From: Tetraselmis striata
Lineage: Eukaryota > Chlorophyta > Chlorodendrophyceae > Chlorodendrales > Chlorodendraceae
DNA: 64,000 bases
NCBI GenBank assembly: GCA_006384855.1
Contig: VCJN01000990.1
Location: 153,611-217,610, forward strand
Reading direction: 5' to 3'
This document shows, piece by piece, positions 22,001 through 33,344 of this stretch. Numbering within the stretch: position 1 is the first letter of the stretch; each line of letters begins with the position of its first letter. A program made the position numbers and the translations under genes. Under the pieces are notes generated by a model that saw only the letters and a program-made list of their open reading frames with translations, ran no database searches and had not been told where the DNA came from.

Positions 22001-23548
22001 GCCTTTCCTGTCTCGACGTCCTCGGCCTTCTCGCCCTCTGCCCCCCCCATCCCCTCTTGCGCCGCTACCGCATCCGCCAGGATGGCCTGGAAGTTGGGCG
22101 TCGGCGGCGCCTCGCCGATGGCCGCCCTCCTGCCTGCAGCGTCTGCCCCCTGGGGCGTCGATCTCCCAACGCTCCCAATCGCCCGCGCCGCCGCCACGTT
22201 CTTGCCCTTCTTCCCGCCCCGCTGCACCGCGGCAGCCTCTGCCACGGTCGACCCCCCCTCCTCCTCCTCCTCTTCCTCCGCATCGCCCTTCTCCTCGGCC
22301 CCGCGCTCCACCACCTTCTTTTTACCCGCCTTGCGCTTCTCACCATGCGCCAGTCCCTGCTTGCCGCTGGAAGCCTTACCGCTGGTTGTCTTCGCCCCTG
22401 CGCTGCCGCGTCGCTCCTCCTCATCGCCCTCCGCCCCCGCACGGCCATCAGGTGCCTCCTCCTCGTTCGGCACCTCCGCCTCCTCTGCTCCCTGCTTCTT
22501 GGCATTCTTCCGCTTCCTCCCCTTCCCTGGACCATCTTCCTCTGCAATGCCCTTCCCCTTGCCGCTCTTCTTTGCCCCCTTGCCCGCCGCCCCCTGCAGC
22601 ACCTCCTCCATCTTCTCCTCCTCCCCCTGCGCATCTGCAGCCTTCTTCTTCGCCTCTCTGCGCTTCTGCTTCCCCTCGTCTCCCTCTGTCTCCCGAGCTT
22701 CGCTTCTTTCCTTCTCCTTCCTCCGCTGCTTTTTCCTCTCCTTGTCCGCAGCGCCGTCCTCCGCTCCCTCCACCGCAGACTTTTCCTTCTTCCGCTTCTT
22801 ACCGGACGCCTCTGTCGCAGGCGGCGCCTCCTGCTGGCCATCCGAGCGCAGCGCGATGTGCTCCTCGCCGATGTCAAACGCGCGCTCAGCGCTGATGACG
22901 CAACGTATGCAGGGCCGGGGGAGGGGGCTCTCAGCTTGACACTCTTGAGAGACTTGCAAGTGTGGGGAAGGCGGAGTGGCGGGATTGCTCTTTTGAGGGC
23001 CGGCTCACGTGCTGGAGCGCAGGAAGCGGCCCCACTCCTTGCGCAGCTGCTCCAGCGTCCCGGGCGACGCCTCGCCGTCCGCAGCGGCGCCCGCCACCTC
23101 CAGCGCTGCCTTGAGCACCACATGCTTTCGCGCCTGCGGGCCGGTGCCAGGCCCTTTGGTATTAGGCTTCCTCTACGGCTCCTTTGATGGTGACAGCTAT
23201 CAGCCCGAGTTATTTTGCCGGGCGCCCGAGGGGAGTGGCAGGTTAACCCCTGTGGCTGCATTACAGACAGCATAGAGGCAGCCCATACATGACCCATGGC
23301 CGCGCGGTGCAGAGCACTCCCAAGATGGACGGTGCCGACAACATACATGGGGGCCGGCTACTTTTCTGAATACAACGTGTGCAGCGTGTCGCTAATACTG
23401 ATTGGGGGGGAAGGGGGGGGGGGGGGGGGGAGAGGGAGGGCACCTTGCCGCGGCTGAGCTCCTTCCCGCGCTCCTGCAGCAGCTCCGACAGCAAGCGCGC
23501 CCACTTCTTGGAGGACAAGAGGTTGCGGTCCTGCGCGTGCGCGTCCAT
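19070..23548 (-). CDS. Reb1/TTF1-type multi-Myb DNA-binding protein
   Basis: Nine exons (sense order): 23548-23444, 23133-23009, 22891-21644, 21523-21438, 21330-21236, 20753-20651, 20480-about 20434, 19784-19404, 19192-19070. All phases join, giving about 770 aa. The start ATG has a good context (CCCACCATGG). Residues 77-480 are a long Lys/Glu-rich, nucleolar-type low-complexity region. The C-terminal half holds four Myb/SANT-like units: KKGPYSEQEHAAI to WKYVARALPHRT; GKWEPHEDAQLLELVSRFGK with CRDRWK; GRWSKEEEEQLLDAVDTWL with CSKKWYEQL; and WEPQEDLQLVEGVLKA to ARKRWKVML. This is the architecture of Reb1/TTF1/DMTF1 proteins, which bind rDNA terminators and arrest RNA polymerase I; the role here is inferred from family. 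It is divergent from the activase gene (1.1 kb between starts). Introns carry C homopolymers on the sense strand. Confidence 0.85.
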
Positions 23549-24644
23549 GGTGGGGAGGTCTTGTGCAATCGCCCGTATCAGCCTGCTCCTCTCAGAAGGT
23601 TGCCGGCCTGCTGTGCATGGGAGTACCAGTGACGCTCCGTCGGCGCGAACCCGAGAAAATTGAAGACAGCAAAACAGCAAAACTCGACAGGCGTGAAACA
23701 ACGCGCGTCCAAGAAGCAAGATGTAGGAAGCGGGCGAAAGTTCGGAGACAGCTTGCAGTGACGGCTCGCGCAGAGACGCCAGGTGACGCAGGGGTATGGT
23801 GGAGGGGATAGGCGACAGGGGCAGGGGAGGGGGCAAAGGGGGCAACTGCCGCCGCCGGCAGGCAAGACCTGAACTAGGTTTCGGCGGCGCGCGTCGTGGC
23901 GGCGCCAATATCGGGGGTGGTACCTGCCTCGCTGCCAACGCTGTCCAGGCGGGGCGCGCACCGTCGGCGGCGGCAGTTGTGGTGTCTTGTGCCGCAGAAT
24001 GGGTTAAGAGAGGAGGTTGACTGCTACCTTTACCGGCATGTGTCGTGCTCGGCGCGAGGGCTGTGAGGGTGGAGGCGTGTTACTCCGGGGGTAGTTCTGA
24101 CGGCGGTGGGACGGTGCTGATGCGCTGCGCGCGCCACAAATACAGAAAATATGTCTCATGTCCAAGTGAGATGTAACGTGATGATATCGCAATTTAATCG
24201 TGGACATCCCGCCTTCTCCCCTCGTACCCTCGCAGTACACGCGCCGCACCAGCGCGACGCCCATAGATATGCTCCCCCGCCGACTTCATATCGCCTGCTG
24301 CGCGCGCGCAATCGACGACGACGCGAGCGCGGCGGCAAAAATGCGATGCTGAACGCATCTAATCCTTATAATCCTTACCTGATCCTTACCTAATCCTTAC
24401 CTTAATAATCCTTAATCATTAATCCTTACCGATGCGCCCGCGAGTCCGCGACTCGCTACTGATGCGAGCATCGGTACAGGTACCTGGTATGCGATAATTG
24501 CTGTTTTCTCACGCCTGCCCCCCCCGCCCCCCCCCCCCCCCCCCCACACACACACAATTTCATTCCCGTTAGTACCCCTGAGCTGTAGCGCTGCCGGTCA
24601 TTCTGTGCTTGAGTCACCCAGTCGCCCGAATCCTTGTGTCCGTC
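23549..24644. promoter_or_regulatory. Shared upstream region of two divergent genes
   Basis: 1.1 kb between the minus-strand Myb gene and the plus-strand activase-like gene, so it should contain both promoters. It includes a degenerate AATCCTTACC repeat (24357-24436) and a C homopolymer (24519-24545). No TATA box or other element can be assigned with confidence. Confidence 0.4.
24357..24436. repeat. Degenerate tandem repeat of AATCCTTACC
   Basis: Six to seven imperfect 10-12-bp units (AATCCTTATAATCCTTACC and variants) in the intergenic region upstream of the activase-like gene. Confidence 0.75.
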
Positions 24645-27600
24645 ATGGTCGCCGCTCCATCGGGTGGCCCCGGCGCCATCAGCTACTCGCCCCCCCGTCG
24701 GCCGCCCCCCTCTTGCCCAGGCACGGGCGCGACGCTCATCCGCCGCCCGGCCGCCCTGCGCGCCCAGCAGCCGCCGATGGCACCTTCGCCGCTGTCACAT
24801 CGCTGCCCTGGGGGATCAGCCAAGCGACAGATCGCTCCGCCTGCACGCGCAGAGGGCAGGTGGGGCGCTGCCGGGTCGACGGAGCAGCCGGCGGTGGCTG
24901 GTGTCGAGGGGGAGGGGGAAGCGGCACAGTTCGGCGTGCTGGGCGGGCTGGATTTTATATACAGCCAGAAGAACGGTGTGGAGCAAACACTGTGAGCCCC
25001 TCGACCCCCTCCTCCCTCCCCGGCCCCCTTTCCGGGACGACCCAGGTGTCAGGGAGCGGCAGGCCTCGGCCCGGCTGACAGCCCGCCCGCCCCCTGGCTG
25101 GCGCCGGCGCGTAGGTTCAAGGGCAGCGTGCTGGGGGTGGATGCCGACGTCGCGTCGTTGGACTACCGGGAAACGGCGCTGCGCAGCCTGAGCCACGTGG
25201 ACGCTGGCTTCACGGTCCCAGAGAGGTTCAAGCAGCGGCTGGGTGCGCCCCCCCCTCCCCCCCCCCCCCCCCCCCCCGCCTTACTATTGATTCGCACCTG
25301 GTGAGAGGCCAAAGGAGCGTGACCCTTTGCTGCTGTAAACCTGTACCGGGTGTATTTCTCATCCAAAGCTTACAAGTATAAAGACCGCAGGCGTTAGTCT
25401 CGGCTGGTGACGGTTACAGCAACACAGGTGCGGCCAGTGGCGGGGGGGCGGCGCGCTGAGGCGGCCGTCGCCGGGCGGGTGCTCAGGCGTGCACTTGGCG
25501 AAGAACTACCTGGCGGGCGACCTGCCGGGCCACGTGCCCCTCATCCTGGGCATCTGGGGCAAGAAGGGCTGCGGCAAGACGTTCAACGTGGAGCTGGCGT
25601 GCGTGCACATGGGCATCACCCCCGTCATCGTCTCGGCAGGCGAGCTGGAGGTGCGCGGCGGTCTCCCTGCAGCGCCACCGTCTTCCCTCTGACACTCATG
25701 TCCGGCCTGCCAATCGCTGCGCTTCCCTTTTGACAAGGCATGCGAATGGGCTTAGGGTTTTGGATTTCAGTTAGATACCTCACGGCGCTCCAGGTGCCGA
25801 GCTGCCCCCTGACCACGCCACTGCGCCCCTGCATGGTGCTTAGGATGAGGTGGCAGGCATGCCGGGCCTGCGCATCCGGGACCGCTACCTGGAGGCAGCC
25901 TCCATGATGCACGTGCAGGTGTCTAGTGTGGCGTCCAGCCCCCCTCCTCCCCCCCCCCCCCCCCCCCTTGAACTATACTCCGCGCATAAGGCATCACCCC
26001 CCCCCCCCCCCCCCCTCCCCCATCCACCCCACCCCATCGGCCGCTCGATCTACCTGTGGCACGCAGGGCAGGCCCACATGCCTCATCATAAATGACATCG
26101 ACGCCGGGCTCGGCCGGTTCCGCGGGGAGCAGATGACGGTAAACAACCAGAACGTGCAGGTGCGCATGACCCCCGCCCCCCCCCCCTCTTGGTCCATCGG
26201 CAACACGGAATGGCGAGGGCTGGCTTAGGAGGCCGCCGCTTCCGCCTGCTGCAGGGCACCCTCATGAACCTCTGCGACGAGCCGCAGCAGGTGCCTCCCC
26301 CGCCTCCAACCCCTGTCAGGTCCATTACTCTGTGGCGAACCCACCTCTGCTTGCGCATGCCATATGCGGGGGCGGGTCAGCCGCGCTGGCCGACACGGTG
26401 CGTTGCGCCCAGGTGAGCGTCGGCAAGGGGTGGGTCGAAGGCACCGCGGTGCCGCGCGTCCCCATCGTGGTCACCGCCAACGACCTGTCCACCATCTACG
26501 CCCCGCTGCTGCGTGACGGCCGCATGGATAAGTTTTACTGGGAGCCGACCGCGGAGGAGCTCGCGCAGGTGCGGGGGCGCCGTGGCCGAGGATCGGTTCT
26601 TCGCGGGGTTGATTGGGGGCTTGATGGGGGCTGTTCTGCGCGCCAGTCGCGAGCGCTGGCTGCTGCTGCTGAGAGTGGGCTTGGGCGACTTATCATGTGG
26701 AATAGCTGCCGTTAATAGATCAGATTCATGCACCTGCGTCGACGTGGGAGTCAGAACATGCCATGAGGTCAACTGCAGACGAAAGTACATCAGAACACAC
26801 ACGAATATTCCTGTATAGGTAAGCCCAATACAAGGCTGCTTATAAGGGTTCCTGTCGTCGGGCCAGCACCCGTAGCTGAGTGTGTGTCAACTGCATACAA
26901 TGCCGTTAACATAATTCAATACGGTCCGCGGGGCAAAAGAATTAATATTATGCACCTTTGCGTCCGAGTATTCGTGCTGTATTCGTGCTTTATTCTGACT
27001 TGTTTCTCCGTTTTAATGTTTTTCCCTTTGCGGTGACGTCGGAAACGTTATTTATTCGCAGACAGTTTGTCTTTGTGCGGTAATATGGTTAAACGGGCTC
27101 AGCCCGGAGGCCTGGGGGTTGCTATTATATAGTGTATTATATTATATACTATATGTTATGATCTATAGTTTGCAGTTATATACAGCAAGCTACAGGTGCT
27201 AGCCGGTTTTCGGGTTTTGGGGGTTAACCCTAAGACCCCAAAATGTATATTTACTGAGAGAGAAAGACATGGACGGCGAATTGAAAGCATCCTGTGCAAC
27301 GGCTGATTCACCCATGCTGCTGCTGCTCCGCGCTGTCCCCACTTCTCCGCCAGGCTGATAGTCCTGTCCGACGCGATGCTGTGCCTGCAGATGCTTTGCC
27401 AACTCTACGAGCAGGACCTGCCAACCTGCCAGGTAGACAACCCCCGTCCCCCACGTGACTCCTCTGCTTGCACTCCCATGCTTACACTTACACATACGCT
27501 CATCACCCCTCACGACACGCACGCTCTCACCATCTCTGTGGCGCTGCACGCTGCTTGCTCCTGCAGGCGCTACTGGGCGCTTTCCCTGAGCAGCCGCTTG

Positions 27601-28760
27601 ACTTTTTCGGAGCCATCAAGGCGAGGATGGCAGACTGGGAGGTCCGGCGCTGGCTGCAAGCCATTGGCTACGAGGTCCCCCCCCCCCTCCCAACACCCAT
27701 CACCTGCCCCCCAAATCATTTCCCGCATACCAGACATGAACGTATGCTATACACTTCCCAGGACAGCACCGCGTATGACTCTCATGACAGAACATTTCCA
27801 AAGACTCGAGGCTAAAGACTCGAGGCGCTCGTGACTGAAGATACCCGCCACCTTTAACTTGAAGTAAATAGTAAACATGGGTGCCGACGCACCGATAACA
27901 ACCCATAGTATAAACCTTAAATTGGGCTTGCACGCAAGCTATTGGTTCGTATAGTTCTGCCTACATTCGACCTCTGGCAGGCAGGACGGGCTCGAATTCG
28001 CAGTGCTCTCGTTACTGCCGGGCACCCGTACCGCCAGTATCAGCGCCTGTACCCCCCGCACATGCACTGCACTGCATGCAACACCCTGGCTATGGGCCAA
28101 GCCCTGGGATTGCCTGGACTCCTGTACCCACAGAATGCCTACAGAAACGCCCATGCTGAAACTGCCCCCGCCCTGCTTATGTCCCGAGCACCTTGACCCA
28201 CCGCCATCTGAGACATTCCGGACCTCACCCGCGTCGTCCCGCGTTCGTGGCAGGGCATGGCGCAGCACTTCACGGGCCCGCGGGCGCGCGTGAGCCTGGC
28301 GCTGCCGGCGGCCAGCCTGGAGGCCATGCTCGCCGCCGGGCGCGAGCTGGTGGCGGAGCAGCAGCACGTGCTGTCGCACAGCCTGGCGCGGGAGTACTTC
28401 AAGAGGGTGCGCGCCCTCAGGCGCATGTGTGTTGTTAATACAACGTCTGCATGCGCATGCACATGAAGTCTTTCTCTCACACGCATACACACACATACAT
28501 ACCGTGCACGTTGATGCGAGTACATCAGTGTGAAATTAACATGCTACCTGCCTGCGCTCTCGGATGCAAGCTGACATTTGATGCGATGCGGTGCGGCGCG
28601 GCTCTTCCAGGGATGGGATGAGGCGCCCGCAGAGGAGGCGACATCCAAGGCGCAGGCGCGTGCGGAGGAGATCGCCGCACGGTGGCGGCAGCCGCCGGAC
28701 AGCTCGCGGGAGTCGGAGGCCATGAGGGCGGCGCGGGCGGTCCTTCATGGCAGAGAGTGA
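24645..28760 (+). CDS. Rubisco activase-like AAA+ protein
   Basis: Eleven exons: 24645-24991, 25115-25242, 25487-25650, 25844-25918, 26067-26159, 26255-26290, 26413-26568, 27391-27432, 27567-27674, 28254-28406, 28611-28760; all phases fit, 483 aa. The first ~95 residues are Arg/Ala/Pro/Ser-rich and acid-poor, as in algal chloroplast transit peptides. The AAA+ core shows Walker A in LGIWGKKGCGKTFN, then SAGELE, Walker B in CLIINDIDAGLGR, VNNQNVQGTLMNL, sensor region PIVVTANDLSTIYAPLLRDGRMDKF (split here: PIVVTANDLSTIY, APLLRDGRMDKFYW) and EQPLDFFGAIKARM near the lid. This matches Rubisco activase almost motif by motif, but the canonical NAGEPAKLIRQRY segment is diverged (EVAGMPGLRIRDRY). Activase remodels inhibited Rubisco in the stroma using ATP. 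A paralogue with another client is possible. Confidence 0.88.
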
Positions 28761-29070
28761 GGCGCTGCCTGCCTGACTCTGACAGCGGCATCCACCTCCC
28801 CCCCTCACCCCCACACACCTCGCCACCTTTCACCATACTCAGCCACACCAACGCCAGACGCTCCTGTCAGTTTCTATGCTTAAGTATACTGTGCCGGACT
28901 ATGCATCAGGCAAGAGGGGCAAAGAAATGTGTGTACCGCGACCACAAGTCAACTTTCAGTCAGCTCTCTGTCATTGCTTCGATCGCCTCACAAGAAAGGA
29001 AGTAGTTGTATTTATGTGGAAAACCTACTGGACAAAGTCACCGCGAGTGTAGACGGGAATCCCCAATCCG
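28761..29070. other. Short intergenic region between co-oriented genes
   Basis: 310 bp between the activase-like stop and the rhodanese-like start. No extra exon is recognisable and there is no TGTAA polyadenylation signal. Transcript boundaries cannot be set from sequence. Confidence 0.4.
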
Positions 29071-31196
29071 ATGGCCCAAAGCAGCCTATTCTTGTTGCGA
29101 CCTGCGAATCCTATTACTGGTATGGTAACGGCCAGCAATTGCCCAAGGAGGGGCTTGCAGGCGGCTGATAATAGGCAGATGATGGGTAAGTATGAAAACC
29201 TCGCGTGTTTGGTAACCCGCAGATAAGCAGACGGTGGTGGAGATGGTTGCCAGGATGGAGGCAGAGCAGCTGGACGCAGCGGCGGCGGCGGAAGCGGCGG
29301 AGGAAGAGGACACGGCTGCGCCCTGGCGACGCCTGGACCCTGTTCCGGCCAAGGAGCTCATGGATGCAGAGGGCTGGGTGTTCCTGGATGTCAGGTGGGA
29401 TGAGGACCCCCCCCCCCCCCCCCCCCCCCGCGCGCGCGCCAGCTTCATGCAAACCCATAAAACATGTGTGTTGATGTGTGTGTATTCATACATATGTACA
29501 TATATTAAATAATCCAGCGAAGCGTCGATTTTTCGGCGGTGAGCTTTATTGCCGTACGGGTACCCGTATAGTGCAGCGGATCGGGCCTATAGGTGCATGG
29601 CTAAAGCGCTTATCCACTGGCATGTACTACTAGGTACTATAATCCACCCGCCCGCCCGCCCGCCCGCCCACCCACGGTCCTCAATTACACAGCCGTCCGA
29701 TTACGATCTCGCGGTTGGGAGGCTATGAGTACTGGTACTCGCTACTCGCTGCTGGTAATGGAAAAAAAAACTCTGATACTTCAAAGCGCTGGCAATGCAA
29801 ACGCTCGCTGCTGGTACTTCAAAGCGCTGGCAATGCAATTCATGGAACTGTAGGCCAGTGATATAGAACCCGTTCTTTACAATTTTCTGAAAAATCGACG
29901 CATCGCTGATTAAACTGTCAAGTTACTTCATATATACACATATATCATATATATGCACATATACAATATTATATTGTATATACGCATATATATGGTATAT
30001 TCATATTGTTTATGTAAAATTTATACGCATATATAATAAGTATGTAATATATCTAAAGCGATACATACGTACATATGTATGTATATGCACAATATCATAT
30101 ATACACATATGTGTAATTTTATATTATTATGTGTGTGTGTGTATTGTTACTATATATTATTGTTATTATGCATATGTGTACTTATGTGTTGTATGCATGT
30201 ATATGTCTATATAAACATATGTGTGTGTGCATGGTATATATATATTGAGACATGATATATCTATATCCACATGTAAACCGCACATGTGTGCCTGCATGGA
30301 TACAAACATGATGTGCATGATATGTCTGTGCACGCAGTTATACTTGCATTTACAAATACATGTATACATACATTACAATACATAATAAGACATAGACATG
30401 CAAATACATCAATACGCTTGTGTGTGTGCCTGTCTTTTCTCATACGCGCCAAGTTGGAAGCTGTCTAATTTGAGCTGTGCCACAGGTCTGCCCGGGATTA
30501 TGGCAGAGATGCGTACAAAAAGGCCGTCAGTGTGCCCTTCTTCAAGGTGGATCCCCCCTCCCCCTTCCCGGCCCTGCGCTTCTCCCACGGAGATCTCGAG
30601 CTGCTACCAGACAGCCCGGGCTGCGTCTCAGCCTGCGCTCGGTTGCTGCAGATGGCGGGCATTGGACTGGGCGCCACGGCGGAGCCACTGCTAGAGGAGT
30701 TTTTGGTGGCCATGCGCGAGAAGTACCCATGCAAGGACGCCAAGCTGATTGTGGTGAGGCATCTGAGGCCCGCCGGGTGGGGAGGAGGTTTTGTTGAGTG
30801 CGCCGGGAGGGTGGGTATACTGACAGCTCTTGGTGACATCACAGGTTGGAGGTGGCGACGGCCAGCTGGGGGAATCGGCCCTGCAGGTACTCCTGGACGA
30901 GGGCTACACGTGTCTAATCGAGATGGCGGGAGGCTATGGCGCCTGGACAAAGCTATTCCGTACGCCGCGCCTGTGCTTGTTCCGCTATCGGGGATGCAGC
31001 AGCCGCAGTCCGCAGGCTATGCTCGTGGCTGCCCGCTGAGTGATGCGTGCGTCGCCGCACAGGGACCAGCGGGCAGCGCCGCGTCTATGGCAAGTGGGGC
31101 GACCCCTACATCCGGCGAGCACGACATGTGGACCGCCTCCAACTGAGGTATCCGGAGCGCCGTCATCAAAGCCAACATACCAGCATGGTCGCGTAG
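29071..31196 (+). CDS. Rhodanese-fold protein lacking the catalytic cysteine, probably plastid
   Basis: Five exons: 29071-29185, 29223-29394, 30486-30753, 30845-30959, 31063-31196; 267 aa with consistent phases. The first ~35 residues (MAQSSLFLLRPANPITGMVT, then basic) look like an organellar transit peptide. The rhodanese domain runs from about WRRLDPVPAKELM with VFLDVR and SARDYG to LIEMAGGYGAW near residue 220. The active-site loop, where sulfurtransferases have Cys (typically VxCxxG), reads IVVGGGDGQLG, so the nucleophile is Gly. A long insertion (PSPFPALRFSHGDLELLPDS...) lies between the first and second halves, as in plant plastid single-domain rhodaneses. A noncatalytic scaffold or binding role is inferred. 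Intron 2 (1.09 kb) contains a transposon copy and microsatellites. Confidence 0.78.
29511..29935. mobile_element. MITE-like short copy of the TIR element, inside an intron
   Basis: About 425 bp with the same ends and subterminal sequence as the 3756-5286 element but without its interior tandem repeats. It includes AATCCAGCGAAGCGTCGATT at the left and AATCGACGCATCGCTGATT at the right, and the shared GCTGGCAATGCAATTCATGG segment. It lies within intron 2 of the rhodanese-like gene and is followed by TA-rich microsatellite sequence. Confidence 0.8.
29936..30450. repeat. TA/CA-rich microsatellite region in intron 2 of the rhodanese gene
   Basis: Mixed ATATAC, GTGTGT and CATATG simple repeats, much more AT-rich than the flanking exons. 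It begins directly after the MITE. Confidence 0.7.
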
Positions 31197-33344
31197 CAGC
31201 AGCAGATCGCTCATCCGCTGTGGGAGGCGGCTTCCGGCGGCGGTCCAGTTCCAGTTCCAGTTCCATTTATATATGTATGCGCCGGGCGTAAAATGCCATT
31301 TACTCTCCATTTATTGTGCTTATTTAATGCGTGCACAAGTTTTTGAACAGCATGGCAGCGGCTCTGGGCAAACGTCGGCCGTGCAGAGATATCCATACTG
31401 TAGCACAAGTGGACGGAAATCCATCGAGAGAGCCGCCCATACCTGCATACATCTATGTATAGGATGCGGCCATATATGATATATCGAGCGATACATCGAT
31501 GCGTGCCACATCATGTGCGGCAAGCGCTTGCCGCATGCCACACATGCCCTCTCGTGTGCCGATACTACTTGTAAGTTTTTTCATGCCGTGCACGTGCTGG
31601 AGTTCTGCTGCTGGACCCCGCCAAAGCTATGTCCGGGTGTCCGAGGGGATTCGGTGCATAGCGGAGGGCAAAGTTTCCAGCTGCAGGTGCCAAGTGGCGG
31701 TCGTTGGTGGCAACTGCCGTTTGAGTGTATACCAGGTGTATACCAGTTTCAGAGCGCGTACACGTCCATCAATCGGCCATTGTCGTTCATCCACGAATAT
31801 TCGTAGTAAGGGCTATCGCGGGTAAAACGTGTACATACATGACTTGCGTCGATTTCTTTCACTACAGGCGTCAAAAGTAATGGGTTTTAACAGCTCAACT
31901 TCAAAATCATACCTAAACCTCATACTATACCAGGGACCAAAAAACAATCATCATCATCCCGTCATACTGGTACCCTCCGGCGAGTCAAATTACATCTGTT
32001 GTTTTAGGGCCCCCCCCCCCCCCCCCCCCTGTTATTTTGCCCCCTTTTTGATAACCTACTTTACGCTGAAGTCCTACTAAAGTACTGTTCATGAGTTGTT
32101 TGCACGCATGTGGCTCAGAATGAGTCCTGGAGCAACATCCACAGCATTGGCAGCCAATCAACAACAGTAAAGCATGCAGGAGGGCAACAACGAAGCATTC
32201 ATAATGCAGATGGTAGCCAATACAGCGCAGATGAATATGGCTGTGTGGATGAGGATGTATGATCTGTATACGGCATTGCAGACATAATGCATATGTGTAA
32301 CAAGTGGCGATTTCATGAACCACATTTAACCTCAATAATCACCCGCCAATCATGCACCAGTGATATTGACTCCTGCACAAATGCATGGCCTCTTGCACAC
32401 CAATGTGGCGTACAATCGTGATATATTGAGGGCGCATTATTGTAGCATAATTATGGATACACCACTCCACCAGAAGACGTCATGCCGTAGTAGCAACTAT
32501 CAGTATTCTCCGTGTCAAAAGCCATCGATGATGGACGTGGTGGACGGCCCCAGCGCTTCATCCCTATCACATCACTACAGCGCTAGCTCGCCTACACAGG
32601 GGGGCTGCTTGCACTAGGGACTGAGATCGCGGGCATCAAAATGCCGCTTGACAAGCTGCCGCCCGCAAACGCGCAGCTCCATGATATGCGCGCATGCGGC
32701 CATTTTCGCACGTTGCCAGTGGGCTGCAGTAAATCAAAATCACTGAGCGCACTTAAATACTGGAGCCCCATGTAAAACAACATTTCTACACCCAATATCC
32801 TCTAGGGCGCCAAAATACCGAACCCCATGTATTACCTACGACATTTTTTTAAATGAGCTTACTGTGGATATTAGTGGGCTGCTGTATATTGTGGCATGTG
32901 CGCGAGCGGGTATGCGCGCGGCGCGATCAAGCATCATCGATCGATCGCATCATCAATTCATGTCATATACACAGTCGCTAACTACATAAAGCAGCGGCCG
33001 CGCGGCGCGTCGGCCACCTTTGGGTGGGGCGGGGTCGTGGCGTTAACCAATTCGTGCTGTGGGGGGGGGGGGGGGGGGGGGCGCGCGGGGTGGGGGGATG
33101 AGGCGCGGGGGTCATCATGATAGGTGATAGTCCGAGAGTGCGAATCCGAGGGCTGACGAGTAGCGCTGTAGAGGTTACATAACTCGCACGGTCATCAGCA
33201 TCCAGCAAACCAAGTTAAAAGCAGGCTGGGTAGCTCATAAAATCGCACTACGCTCTCACACATAGGCAGCATCCCCGGCCAGGCGTCCAGCAGTGCGCAG
33301 AAAGTCGGCGGCGCCCGCTCTCGCGCGGCGAGTCGTCGCCCGCG
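31197..33344. other. Spacer, no gene seen
   Basis: Contains a C homopolymer at about 32010-32028 and a G homopolymer at 33061-33081. Open frames are short. Nothing matches a known protein, and no splice-consistent chain of exons was found. Confidence 0.5.

Noticed and set aside
21115-23187. 690-codon plus-strand ORF
   Set aside because: It is antisense to the Lys/Glu-rich exon of the Myb gene. Its Leu/Arg/Pro-rich translation is the expected shadow of a GC-rich coding strand.
27215-27243. TTTTGGGG ... CCCCAAAA inverted repeat in an activase intron
   Set aside because: A single 8-bp hairpin; no array or other signal gives it meaning.
30166-30468. Small ORFs in the AT-rich intron of the rhodanese gene
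   Set aside because: Simple-sequence translations (Tyr/Ile/His/Thr repeats) within an intron.
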